A DNA stretch of 58,556 nt from SURF-33 sp964598885 (GTDB lineage: Bacteria; Desulfobacterota; Desulfobacteria; Desulfobacterales; Desulfosalsimonadaceae). This document shows, in pieces, positions 40,403 through 48,524 of this stretch (its first letter is position 1; the number at the start of each line of letters is the position of its first letter). The notes beneath the pieces are model-generated. The model worked only from the letters and a program-made list of their open reading frames with translations, was not told the origin of the DNA and made no database searches. The stretch lies in contig CAZRES010000006.1 of the NCBI GenBank assembly GCA_964598885.1, forward strand, positions 1 to 58,556. The letters are read 5' to 3'. The position numbers were made by a program, and so were the translations under genes.

Positions 40403-41884
40403 ATGATACGACCTCTCATTAACATTTTGTTTTTCATTTGCATTCCGGTCCTCGCGTTTACCATCGGACCGGCATGGGCGAATCTGCCGGACCGGATAAC
40501 CATTGCGGCCGGAGAAAGCCGGGTGCTGAAGACCGGATTCAGCATTGAAAAAATCGCCATCGGCGATCCGGAGATCTGCGGCGGCATTAAAACAGATGAC
40601 CAGGAACTGCTCATCAATGGGAAAAAACCCGGACAGAGCAATATCTTCATCTGGGGACCTGATGAGAAAAAATTTGAAATTCAGGTAACTGTTGAAAGCA
40701 GTGAAATCAATATGACCGCCGCTGAACTTCAAGAGCTGACAAAAGATATTGAAGGCGTCAGCGTCCGCGTGGTGGGCAACCGTATCTTTATCGAAGGCGA
40801 GGTTTTCACGCATGGCGACATGAAACGGATTGAGCGGGTAATCGCGGGAATTCCCAACGTGGTCAACCTGGTGGAATTCAGCCCGGTCATGAAAGACATT
40901 GTAAAATCTGAAATTGAAAAAGCTCTGGCATCCCAGGGGATGCGCAATGTCAAAGTCTCCGTGACCAAGAACAATTTTATGCTCGCGGGCAGTGTCGTTA
41001 GTGACGCCGAATCCGCAAGGGCCCAGCGCATTGCCGAAGCTTACTCTCCGGATATCGTCAATGCCATCGCCATCCATAAACCTGCGCCGAAAACCGTAGC
41101 CCCCACCGCCCCGGCCGCTCCGGCGCCGCCGCCCAAGGCGATTCTGATTGAAATGTCACTCAATATCATGGAAATCGAAAAAGGTGCCCTGCGGGACTTC
41201 GGCATCCACTGGAATCCCGGCGGTTCCCTGGGGGCTGCGGGATCCGTTTCCAACGCGACAGGACAGTCCACCAGCTTTGCCGGATCTCTGGCCGGAACCA
41301 TTTCCAATCTTTTCCCGAAAATGAGAAGAATCAATGAATCCGGGAGGGGGCGCTCCCTGATGCAGCAGACATTGATTACCAAAAGCGGGGACATGGCCAC
41401 GTTCTTCGCCGGTTCCGAAATCCCCGTCCCCATCGCCCAGCCCGGCGGAACCATGTCCGTGGATTATAAAAAGGTTGGCGTGACACTCAATTTCAGGCCG
41501 GAAATCGACTACTACGAGAATATCGTCAGTTCCATAAACGTGGAGTCCAGTTCCATTACCGGCTCCGGTCCGAACGGCATACCCATTATCAGCAACACAA
41601 ACCTCAATACAGTTCTCAGCGTGCCCAGCGGCCACAGCATCGCCCTGGGCGGACTGGTAGGCCAAAAGGAACTGGAATCCGAGTCCAGCTCGCCGCCCGG
41701 TGGACAGCATTCCCTGATCCAGGCCAACAAGGGCGAACGCCAGTCCACTGATTCCCGCGAGGTCATCATCTTCGTAACTCCCCGGGTCCTGAGTGATGCG
41801 GCGCCGCCCATGGAAGTTCAAAAAAAAGTCGAAGATGATTTCAAGCAACAGGAACTGGAACGGCTACGGCAGCAGGCAAGATAA
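40403..41884 (+). CDS. cpaC: Tad secretin CpaC/RcpA
   Basis: 493 aa. Signal peptide (LINILFFICIPVLAFTIGPAWA), T2SS/T3SS pilus N-terminal domain (ITIAAGESRVLKTGFSIEKI near 31-50), BON-like domain (VVGNRIFIEGEVFTHGDMKR), a Pro/Ala linker (PAPKTVAPTAPAAPAPPPK near 230-248), then the secretin beta domain with VGVTLNFRPEIDYYENI, TVLSVPSGHSIALGGL and VIIFVTPRVL. Forms the outer-membrane pore for Flp pili. Preceded by the sigma-54 promoter; 5 bp before the next gene. Confidence 0.94.
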   Translation: MIRPLINILFFICIPVLAFTIGPAWANLPDRITIAAGESRVLKTGFSIEKIAIGDPEICGGIKTDDQELLINGKKPGQSNIFIWGPDEKKFEIQVTVESSEINMTAAELQELTKDIEGVSVRVVGNRIFIEGEVFTHGDMKRIERVIAGIPNVVNLVEFSPVMKDIVKSEIEKALASQGMRNVKVSVTKNNFMLAGSVVSDAESARAQRIAEAYSPDIVNAIAIHKPAPKTVAPTAPAAPAPPPKAILIEMSLNIMEIEKGALRDFGIHWNPGGSLGAAGSVSNATGQSTSFAGSLAGTISNLFPKMRRINESGRGRSLMQQTLITKSGDMATFFAGSEIPVPIAQPGGTMSVDYKKVGVTLNFRPEIDYYENIVSSINVESSSITGSGPNGIPIISNTNLNTVLSVPSGHSIALGGLVGQKELESESSSPPGGQHSLIQANKGERQSTDSREVIIFVTPRVLSDAAPPMEVQKKVEDDFKQQELERLRQQAR

Positions 41885-41889
41885 ACGAT

Positions 41890-43956
41890 ATGAGTGGTCA
41901 TCTGATAACCATATACAGCTCCAAAGGCGGGGTCGGCAAAAGTTTTCTGGCCGCCAACCTGGCCGTGGACCTTCACATGGATACACGGGCAAAAGTGCTG
42001 CTGGTCGATTTTGGAAGGCCGTTTTCCAGCGACATCGCCTATCTTTTAAATTTAAACGATGTAAAGCGTATTGACAATCTTCTCCCTATGGCTGCCAGGC
42101 TCAATCCGGCCATGCTTAAAAGTTACGCCACCCCTCACCCGTCCGGTATTTTCGTGCTGGCGCTATCCGATGGTTTCCGGCAACTGGGGCCCGATCTGCT
42201 CAATGGACCGAATATCGACCGGGTGATGCGCCTGCTCCGGTCCCTGTATGATTATGTAATCGTTGATGTCGGGACAAAATTCGACGCCCTGGTTGAACCT
42301 GTTTTCGACCTGAGCAGCATGATCCTGCTGCCCGTTACCCCCGATTTTCTTTCCATCCGCCAGACAGCGGGTGATCTGGAACTGCTGCGCAACCACAACT
42401 TTTCCAGGGAAACCATCCGCATTCTTGTTAACCGGTTCGATAAAAACGCCGCCGTTGACCTGGATGCCATCACCCGTCAACTGGGGCACAACGCGGTAAT
42501 TAGCGTGCCCTTGGATCCCGAAAGCGCCGCCAACCTCGCCCAGGGGACCTATCCGGAAAAATTTCCTCGCCATCCCGTCACCCAGGCCATTGATCAGCTT
42601 GTATATGTTTTAGTCCAGAGGCTGCGGGAAAAAACAACGGATGACAGCGACAGAGCTGACATTCCCGAATCCCCGGCCCAGGACCTGGATGTTCTGAAAC
42701 GGACCATCCATGAAAAGCTGTTAGAATCCATTGATTTTAAAAAACTCGATACACAAGTCGGATCAGACCCCGACAAAATAGCGGAACTGAAAAGTATTGT
42801 ATCGCATAAAATATCGGAAATCATGGACAATGAGTCCCATATTACGGATCGAAACCTACGCGCTCAAATCGTCAAGGAAGTGCTCCAGGAAGCCGTCGGC
42901 CTCGGCCCCCTGGAAGATATTTTAGCCGACGGCAGTGTTTCCGAAATCATGGTCAATGCGTGGAATGAAATTTACGTGGAACGCAAGGGCCGCCTGGAAC
43001 GGATCCATAAAAAATTTTTTTCCGAACAACACCTGATCAACATCATCACGCGCATTACCGCGCCATTGGGTCGGAAAATCGATACCAGCACGCCCATGGT
43101 GGATGCCCGGCTCAAGGACGGCTCTCGGGTCAACGCCATTATCCCGCCCCTGGCGGTCCGGGGAGCCTGTCTGACCATCCGGAAATTTCCCGAAGACCAG
43201 ATTGTCGTGGATGATCTCATCGGGTTCGGCACGCTGAACCAGCAGATGGTGACGTTTCTCAAGGCCGCGGTGGTGGCGAAACTCAATATTCTGATTTCCG
43301 GCGGAACCGGATCGGGCAAGACCACCCTGCTCAATATTTTGTCGAGTTTTATTCCGGAAACCGATCGGATCGTTACCATCGAGGACTCTGCCGAGCTGAA
43401 ACTGCGACAGCCCCATGTGGTGACCCTGGAAAGCCGCCCCCCCAATATCGAGGGCAAGGGCGAAATCACCATTCGGGATCTGGTCAAAAACAGTCTCCGG
43501 ATGCGGCCGGACCGGATCGTGGTGGGCGAATGCCGCAGCGCCGAGGCGTTAGACATGCTCCAGGCAATGAACACCGGTCATGACGGCTCATTGACCACCA
43601 TCCATTCCAATTCCAGTCGCGAAGCGTTATCGCGATTGGAAACCCTGGTGATGTATGCGGGATTTGAACTGCCGGTCAAGGCCATCAAGGAGCAGATCGT
43701 CGGCGCCATTGATTTGATCGTTCAGATCAGCCGATTCAAGGACGGCTCCAGAAAAATCATCCAGGTTTCCGAGGTGGACGGCATGCAGGGCGAAATGATC
43801 ACTCTCGGCGACGTATTTCTTTATAAACAAAGCGGCGAGGAAAAGGGCCGTGTCGTTGGCGATTTTTCCTCCACCGGATATGTGCCGCGCTGTCTTGAGC
43901 GGTTTACCGAACGCGGGATTCATATTCCCCGGGAAATTTTCTGGACGAGCAACTAA
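41890..43956 (+). CDS. CpaE(TadZ)-CpaF(TadA) fusion: MinD-like ATPase joined to Tad secretion ATPase
   Basis: 688 aa. Residues 1-250 are a ParA/MinD-like ATPase with deviant Walker A SSKGGVGKS (10-18), YVIVDVGTKFDALVEP and LVNRFDKN; the N-terminal receiver-like domain of CpaE is absent. Residues about 265-688 are a CpaF/TadA hexameric ATPase: LADGSVSEIMVNAWNEIYVE, Walker A GGTGSGKTTL (near 471), Asp box TIEDSAEL, Walker B region MRPDRIVVGECRSAEA, and His box TTIHSNSSREAL. These are normally two adjacent genes. The reading frame is continuous, with no sign of frameshift. The fusion would tie polar localisation (TadZ role) directly to the motor. Confidence 0.92.
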   Translation: MSGHLITIYSSKGGVGKSFLAANLAVDLHMDTRAKVLLVDFGRPFSSDIAYLLNLNDVKRIDNLLPMAARLNPAMLKSYATPHPSGIFVLALSDGFRQLGPDLLNGPNIDRVMRLLRSLYDYVIVDVGTKFDALVEPVFDLSSMILLPVTPDFLSIRQTAGDLELLRNHNFSRETIRILVNRFDKNAAVDLDAITRQLGHNAVISVPLDPESAANLAQGTYPEKFPRHPVTQAIDQLVYVLVQRLREKTTDDSDRADIPESPAQDLDVLKRTIHEKLLESIDFKKLDTQVGSDPDKIAELKSIVSHKISEIMDNESHITDRNLRAQIVKEVLQEAVGLGPLEDILADGSVSEIMVNAWNEIYVERKGRLERIHKKFFSEQHLINIITRITAPLGRKIDTSTPMVDARLKDGSRVNAIIPPLAVRGACLTIRKFPEDQIVVDDLIGFGTLNQQMVTFLKAAVVAKLNILISGGTGSGKTTLLNILSSFIPETDRIVTIEDSAELKLRQPHVVTLESRPPNIEGKGEITIRDLVKNSLRMRPDRIVVGECRSAEALDMLQAMNTGHDGSLTTIHSNSSREALSRLETLVMYAGFELPVKAIKEQIVGAIDLIVQISRFKDGSRKIIQVSEVDGMQGEMITLGDVFLYKQSGEEKGRVVGDFSSTGYVPRCLERFTERGIHIPREIFWTSN

Positions 43957-44004
43957 TTACAGCGGCAGAATCACATATAACCGCATATAAGGGATGACAA
44001 ACCA

Positions 44005-45234
44005 ATGATGTTGAAACTCATCGTATTAGCGGGGCTCTTTCTGGCGGTTTGGGCGGGGATCTATCCCTGGTTGCGGCAAAGCGCGGCAGCACGAACGTCC
44101 ACGCGCCCATCGGACTACCGGCAATGGATCCAAGCCAGCCTGGCCGATATGTTCTACACGGTGAGTGATCGGCGCATTGTTCAGGCACTGGCGGGTCTTA
44201 TCGTCACCGGCGCAGTGCTCGGATTTTTTCTGCCGGGGAAAATCTCCCAGGTTGACCAGCTAAGGACCATTGAACGCGCCATGGAACACAATCGTCAGGA
44301 CGAATACAACGAGGCCATACTGACGTTGGATGATCTCAAGAATAAACCGTCGCCGATTGTGCAAAATGAACTGGGCGTCGCTTACCTCGGTCTGGGAAAT
44401 TTTCAAAATGCTGAAAAAGCATTTCAGCGCGCTGTCCAGCTCTTGCCGCATTACAGCAAGGCTCATCGGAACCTGGCTGTTCTTTATGCAATGATCGGAA
44501 AAACCACGGAAGCTTCGTTTGCCGAAACACGCGCCATGGAGTCGGACAAATTCCCGATTTCCCGGGAAAATCTTTATAATATCTCCGACAGCATAAGCGA
44601 TCAGCTGATTAGTCGATTCATCCTGGCCGGACTGCTGGCCCTCGGGGCATGGCAGCTTCCCCGGTTGATCATCCGTTTTCTGCAATGGCGCCGAAGAAAA
44701 CAATTCAACGACCAGATGGCCGACGGTCTGATGATGATCGCCAACGGTCTCCGGGCCGGCTTCAGCCTGCTTCAGTCATTTGAAATGGTGGCCAGGGAGG
44801 CCAGCCCGCCGGTAAGCCAGGAATTTGAGCTGATTCTGCGAGAACACCGGCTGGGGGCAAGCCTGGGCGACGCGCTTAAACGAATGGCGGAACGTATGCC
44901 CGGCTCCGATACCCGGATTATGGTCAACGCCACCCTGATTTTGTTGGAATCCGGCGGCAATCTTCCCGAACGATTTGAAACCCTGTCTAAAACCATTCAG
45001 GAACGAAAACGGATCCAGATGAAAATAAAGACCATGACCGCCGAGGGAGAAACCCAGGCATATATCCTGGCCGTGCTCCCCCTGTTAATGGCACTGGTAT
45101 TAAACAGCATGAACAATGAAGTCTTCCGCCTTATGTACACCACGGTACTCGGATGGATGATTTTAGGCCTGATCGTGTTGATGGAAATTGTCGGCCTTGT
45201 CTGGATGCTCAAAACCGTCCGAGTCAAGATATGA
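44005..45234 (+). CDS. tadB: TadB-type inner-membrane platform protein with N-terminal TPR insertion
   Basis: 409 aa. N-terminal membrane segment (KLIVLAGLFLAVWAGIYPWL), a second around residues 60-77, then about two and a half TPR units (residues 84-177; NELGVAYLGLGNFQNAEKAFQRAV and SKAHRNLAVLYAMIGKTTEA), a third membrane segment (FILAGLLALGAWQLPRLII) and a GspF/T2SF domain (239-365; ANGLRAGFSLLQSFEMVARE) with two C-terminal helices. Ordinary TadB lacks TPRs. The TPR block lies between membrane segments, so it probably faces the periplasm or cytoplasm as a docking module; topology is inferred. Confidence 0.88.
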   Translation: MMLKLIVLAGLFLAVWAGIYPWLRQSAAARTSTRPSDYRQWIQASLADMFYTVSDRRIVQALAGLIVTGAVLGFFLPGKISQVDQLRTIERAMEHNRQDEYNEAILTLDDLKNKPSPIVQNELGVAYLGLGNFQNAEKAFQRAVQLLPHYSKAHRNLAVLYAMIGKTTEASFAETRAMESDKFPISRENLYNISDSISDQLISRFILAGLLALGAWQLPRLIIRFLQWRRRKQFNDQMADGLMMIANGLRAGFSLLQSFEMVAREASPPVSQEFELILREHRLGASLGDALKRMAERMPGSDTRIMVNATLILLESGGNLPERFETLSKTIQERKRIQMKIKTMTAEGETQAYILAVLPLLMALVLNSMNNEVFRLMYTTVLGWMILGLIVLMEIVGLVWMLKTVRVKI

Positions 45235-45343
45235 AAACCATTCTTCATTTTTTTAATGCCGTTAACTCAGAAGGTTGCTTTTATAAGAATATAACGGGCC
45301 TGAACTGTTTTTGATCATTGAAACCAAACGTGGGGATTATGAT

Positions 45344-45877
45344 ATGGGAAAAAGGAATTTAAACGGTATCATCATAGCTGTTGCCATGATGAGTTTATGC
45401 GCCTGTGCCGGCTCCCACAGACCCAGTGCGCCGGAAACCGCGGCTGCTTCGGAAACGGCAGTAATCATCGTCAATCATCAGACGTTTACCGATGAAATCA
45501 TCACGTATCCGGGTCCGGCCGTTGTTGTTTTCCATAACAATCAATACTGGCAGTCCCTGGACATGAAACGCCGCATCGAATGGCTGGCGGAAAAATATGA
45601 GGGCCAGGCCAAGTTCGCCGTCTTCCACTGGCAGATAGCCGACGACCCTTCCCGCTTCCGCCTTGAAATGCTGCCCACGGTGATATTATACCGGAACGGC
45701 AATGAAATCGACCGCGTCAAGGGAATTCCGCCCGAGGAAAAAGACAGAGTCCGTTGGAATGACGACATTGAACTCTGGTTTCTGAAAAACGCCCTTCAAC
45801 TGGAAGGTTCTCAGTATTCCTCTGATTTTACGTATTTTTTCCGAAACGATTATAAACTGCAGGTGGGCAATTATTAA
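45344..45877 (+). CDS. Thioredoxin-fold lipoprotein lacking the CxxC site
   Basis: 177 aa from ATG 45344 (GGGGATT upstream). N-terminus IIIAVAMMSLCAC with a lipobox LCAC (Cys21). The mature part resembles a thioredoxin fold: PGPAVVVFHNNQYWQSLDMKRRI where the redox CxxC should be, then AKFAVFHWQ, and the cis-Pro strand LPTVILYRNGNEIDRVKG. No Cys pair is present, so a redox role is unlikely; a structural or chaperone role is more plausible. It sits between tadB and the GspE-like ATPase and so probably serves the Tad machine. Confidence 0.7.
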   Translation: MGKRNLNGIIIAVAMMSLCACAGSHRPSAPETAAASETAVIIVNHQTFTDEIITYPGPAVVVFHNNQYWQSLDMKRRIEWLAEKYEGQAKFAVFHWQIADDPSRFRLEMLPTVILYRNGNEIDRVKGIPPEEKDRVRWNDDIELWFLKNALQLEGSQYSSDFTYFFRNDYKLQVGNY

Positions 45878-45891
45878 AGGAAGGATCGTCA

Positions 45892-47601
45892 TTGACACGC
45901 GACGCCGTAGTAGCTTTCAATAAACAATTATTCAAAGCCTTTCAGCAGAGAGGGGTCAAAATCGGGGCGGTGCCCGACCTGGAGCAGCGCCTGATATCGG
46001 ATCATCTGATGGCGCAAGGGCTCGTGGATGGGGGACAGGTCAATGCCGTACTGGAAGAAATTACGGGTATTCAGGCCTTAGACCCCACCTTTGTATCTTT
46101 TGATCCGGCATTTATCGCCCACATCACCTGTCTGGTTCCCGAGTCCGTGGCCCGCCAGGAGATTGTTTTTCCGGTCCGGCATGAACATGACTATATTCAT
46201 CTGGCCATGGCCATGCCCCAGGACGCCGATGCTCTCCGGCGGCTGGAAGCGGTGACCGGATCGCGTATAACGCCTTACTGCTGCAACAGCGTCGCCATTG
46301 CCGCCTGTATTGACAAATATTACAGCGATCGCCCCCCGGTCGCCGATGCCCTGTCCGAAACCGTCGAAACCTTATTGGATGCGGCTGTCAAATCCCTCAA
46401 CCGGCTCAAGACCAACCGGGCCGATCCTATGGCCCTGATCAACAACGCGGACCTGATCCGGCTGGTGCAGCATGTCATGAATGTTTTGGTCAAAAGCGGC
46501 GCCAGCGACCTTCACATGGAGCCTCGGGAGAGGGACTTCCGCATACGCTTCCGCAAGGACGGCGTCATGCAGACCGCCTGGACCTGGCCGTCGATTTTCC
46601 GCGGCGTGATCATCGACCGCCTGAAACTGTTGTCCGGTATGGACCTGAATCAGCATACCCTTCCCCAGGACGGCAGCATCAATTTCGGCCTGATCAAGGA
46701 CCGGACCGTGGATATCCGGATATCGGCCCTGCCGTCGCTTTACGGTGAAAAAATCGTTATGCGGATTCTGGAGCGGGATAAAAAGCAGGTTACTCTCCAG
46801 GAGATGGGCATGGAGCCGAGGGATGCGGCACTGCTGGAAAAAACCATCCATCACCCCACCGGTCTGATTCTGGTGACCGGTCCCACCGGTTCCGGTAAAT
46901 CAACAACGCTGTATGCGGTGCTTACGGAGCTAAATACGGATGCCGTCAACATCGTTACGGCCGAAGATCCTGTGGAATACAAACTTGACGGCCTGACCCA
47001 GGTCAGCTGCTCGTCTGATACCGGTTTAAGCTTCAAAGATGCCCTGCGATCCTTTTTGCGCCAGGATCCGGATATCATCATGGTGGGGGAGATCCGGGAT
47101 GTGGAGACCGCCGATATCGCCTTAAAAGCGGCCATGACCGGCCATCTGGTGCTTTCCACCCTGCATACCAATGACGCGGCCGGAGCGATCAACCGATTGG
47201 TAAACATGGGAATTCCACCTTACCTGGTGGCATCGGCCCAGGTCACGGTGATCGCCCAGCGGCTCATGCGCCGGCTTTGCGAAAAATGTAAAATCCCTTA
47301 CATGACCGAAGTTGAAACACTTCACGCCATGGGCATTGCCGTCGAGGATAAAACCTTGTACAAAGCAGCCGGTTGCCCGGAATGCGCCGGCACCGGGTAT
47401 CATGGCCGGGTCGGAATCTATGAGTTGCTCCAGGTCACCGACCGCATCGTGGAACTGATTTTAAAGGACCAGCCCGCCCAGGCCATTAAAGACGCGGCTG
47501 TGACCGACGGTATGATAACGCTTCGCGACGCGGCCGTCGCCCGACTGGCAGCCGGCATCACCACCATCGAGGAAGTGCTTCGCGTCACCATTGAGGCATA
47601 A
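45892..47601 (+). CDS. GspE/PilB-type secretion ATPase
   Basis: 569 aa from TTG 45892 (AAAGGAAGGA six bases upstream). N-terminal MshEN/T2SSE_N domain (about 20-150), then the GspE core: ASDLHMEPRERDFRIRFRKDG, Walker A GPTGSGKSTT (near 330), Asp box TAEDPVEY, Walker B DPDIIMVGEIRDVETA, His box LSTLHTNDAAGAI, and a four-Cys zinc motif CEKCKIPY...GCPECAGTGYHGR. This is the PilB/GspE clade, not the TadA clade, so the locus carries two motors of different type. It lies directly before tadC. Confidence 0.92.
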   Translation: MTRDAVVAFNKQLFKAFQQRGVKIGAVPDLEQRLISDHLMAQGLVDGGQVNAVLEEITGIQALDPTFVSFDPAFIAHITCLVPESVARQEIVFPVRHEHDYIHLAMAMPQDADALRRLEAVTGSRITPYCCNSVAIAACIDKYYSDRPPVADALSETVETLLDAAVKSLNRLKTNRADPMALINNADLIRLVQHVMNVLVKSGASDLHMEPRERDFRIRFRKDGVMQTAWTWPSIFRGVIIDRLKLLSGMDLNQHTLPQDGSINFGLIKDRTVDIRISALPSLYGEKIVMRILERDKKQVTLQEMGMEPRDAALLEKTIHHPTGLILVTGPTGSGKSTTLYAVLTELNTDAVNIVTAEDPVEYKLDGLTQVSCSSDTGLSFKDALRSFLRQDPDIIMVGEIRDVETADIALKAAMTGHLVLSTLHTNDAAGAINRLVNMGIPPYLVASAQVTVIAQRLMRRLCEKCKIPYMTEVETLHAMGIAVEDKTLYKAAGCPECAGTGYHGRVGIYELLQVTDRIVELILKDQPAQAIKDAAVTDGMITLRDAAVARLAAGITTIEEVLRVTIEA

Positions 47602-47624
47602 AATAAAAAACAGGAACTATAATC

Positions 47625-48500
47625 ATGGGATTCATTAAATTAGCGGCTTTCCTGCTTTTTTTCGGAAGCGTTTTTTTTCTGATCCACGGCCTGATCCGCC
47701 TGAGCAGAAGCGCTGAACCCGCCGGAAAATCCGGTTTGGAAGACTTTGAGATTCCGGAAGAATCCCGTTCCATACTATTGTTTAAGCCGTTTTACGGGAT
47801 ATTTCTGCCTCTGATTGAACGCCTGCCCGTTGACGGGTACCGGCAACGAATGAAAAAATACGCCATTACCGCGGGCCTTGAAAACGATATCAGCGGCAAT
47901 GACATCATTGGCTTTCAATTAACGGCCATGCTGATTTTCGGTATTCTGGGGCTCCTGGTGTTTGATAATATTCTCTATATTCTGCTGGCGGCGATTTTCG
48001 GATTGGGCTATCCCTATTTATGGCTTTCCGATAAAAAAAAACAACGGCAGGAAAAAATAAAACTCAGCATGCCCGATGTGGTGGATATGTTATCGCTTTC
48101 CGTGGAAGCCGGCCTGGCCTTTAACGCGGCGGTTCAGAAGGTGTGCGATGTCTACCGTCACGACAAGGATCCCTTTGTGGTGGAACTCTACCTCATGGAC
48201 CAGAATATCAAGCTGGGCCGATCCCGGGATGACGCATTAAAAATCATGGCGGAACGGGTACAGGTTCCCGAACTCGATTCCTTTTCCTCGATTCTCATCC
48301 AGGCCAATAAAATGGGTTCCAGCATTGCCGACGTGCTCAAAGCCCAGGCCGACCGGATGCGATCCGAACGGTTTATGAACGCGGAAAAAATCGGCGCTCA
48401 GGCCTCCCAGAAACTGCTGGTTCCCATGATGCTTTTGATTTTTCCCGTCATCTTCATCATTATTTTCGGCCCATATTTGATCCAGTTGATTATGGGATAG
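47625..48500 (+). CDS. tadC: TadC-type inner-membrane platform protein
   Basis: 291 aa, GspF/T2SF domain near residues 147-270 (DVVDMLSLSVEAGLAFNAAVQKV; QANKMGSSIADVLKAQADRMR) flanked by hydrophobic segments (LAAFLLFFGSVFFLIHGLI; LTAMLIFGILGLLVFDNILY; LVPMMLLIFPVIFIIIFGPYL). Pairs with TadB to form the inner-membrane platform. AGGA ten bases upstream. Confidence 0.9.
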   Translation: MGFIKLAAFLLFFGSVFFLIHGLIRLSRSAEPAGKSGLEDFEIPEESRSILLFKPFYGIFLPLIERLPVDGYRQRMKKYAITAGLENDISGNDIIGFQLTAMLIFGILGLLVFDNILYILLAAIFGLGYPYLWLSDKKKQRQEKIKLSMPDVVDMLSLSVEAGLAFNAAVQKVCDVYRHDKDPFVVELYLMDQNIKLGRSRDDALKIMAERVQVPELDSFSSILIQANKMGSSIADVLKAQADRMRSERFMNAEKIGAQASQKLLVPMMLLIFPVIFIIIFGPYLIQLIMG

Positions 48501-48524
48501 CCACGACGGCAGGAATATTATCAA

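Noticed and set aside
43500..47000. Sigma-54 sites before tadB and the GspE-like ATPase
   Set aside because: Short gaps near 43,960 and 45,240 were read for GG-N10-GC with TTGC; no site close to consensus was found.
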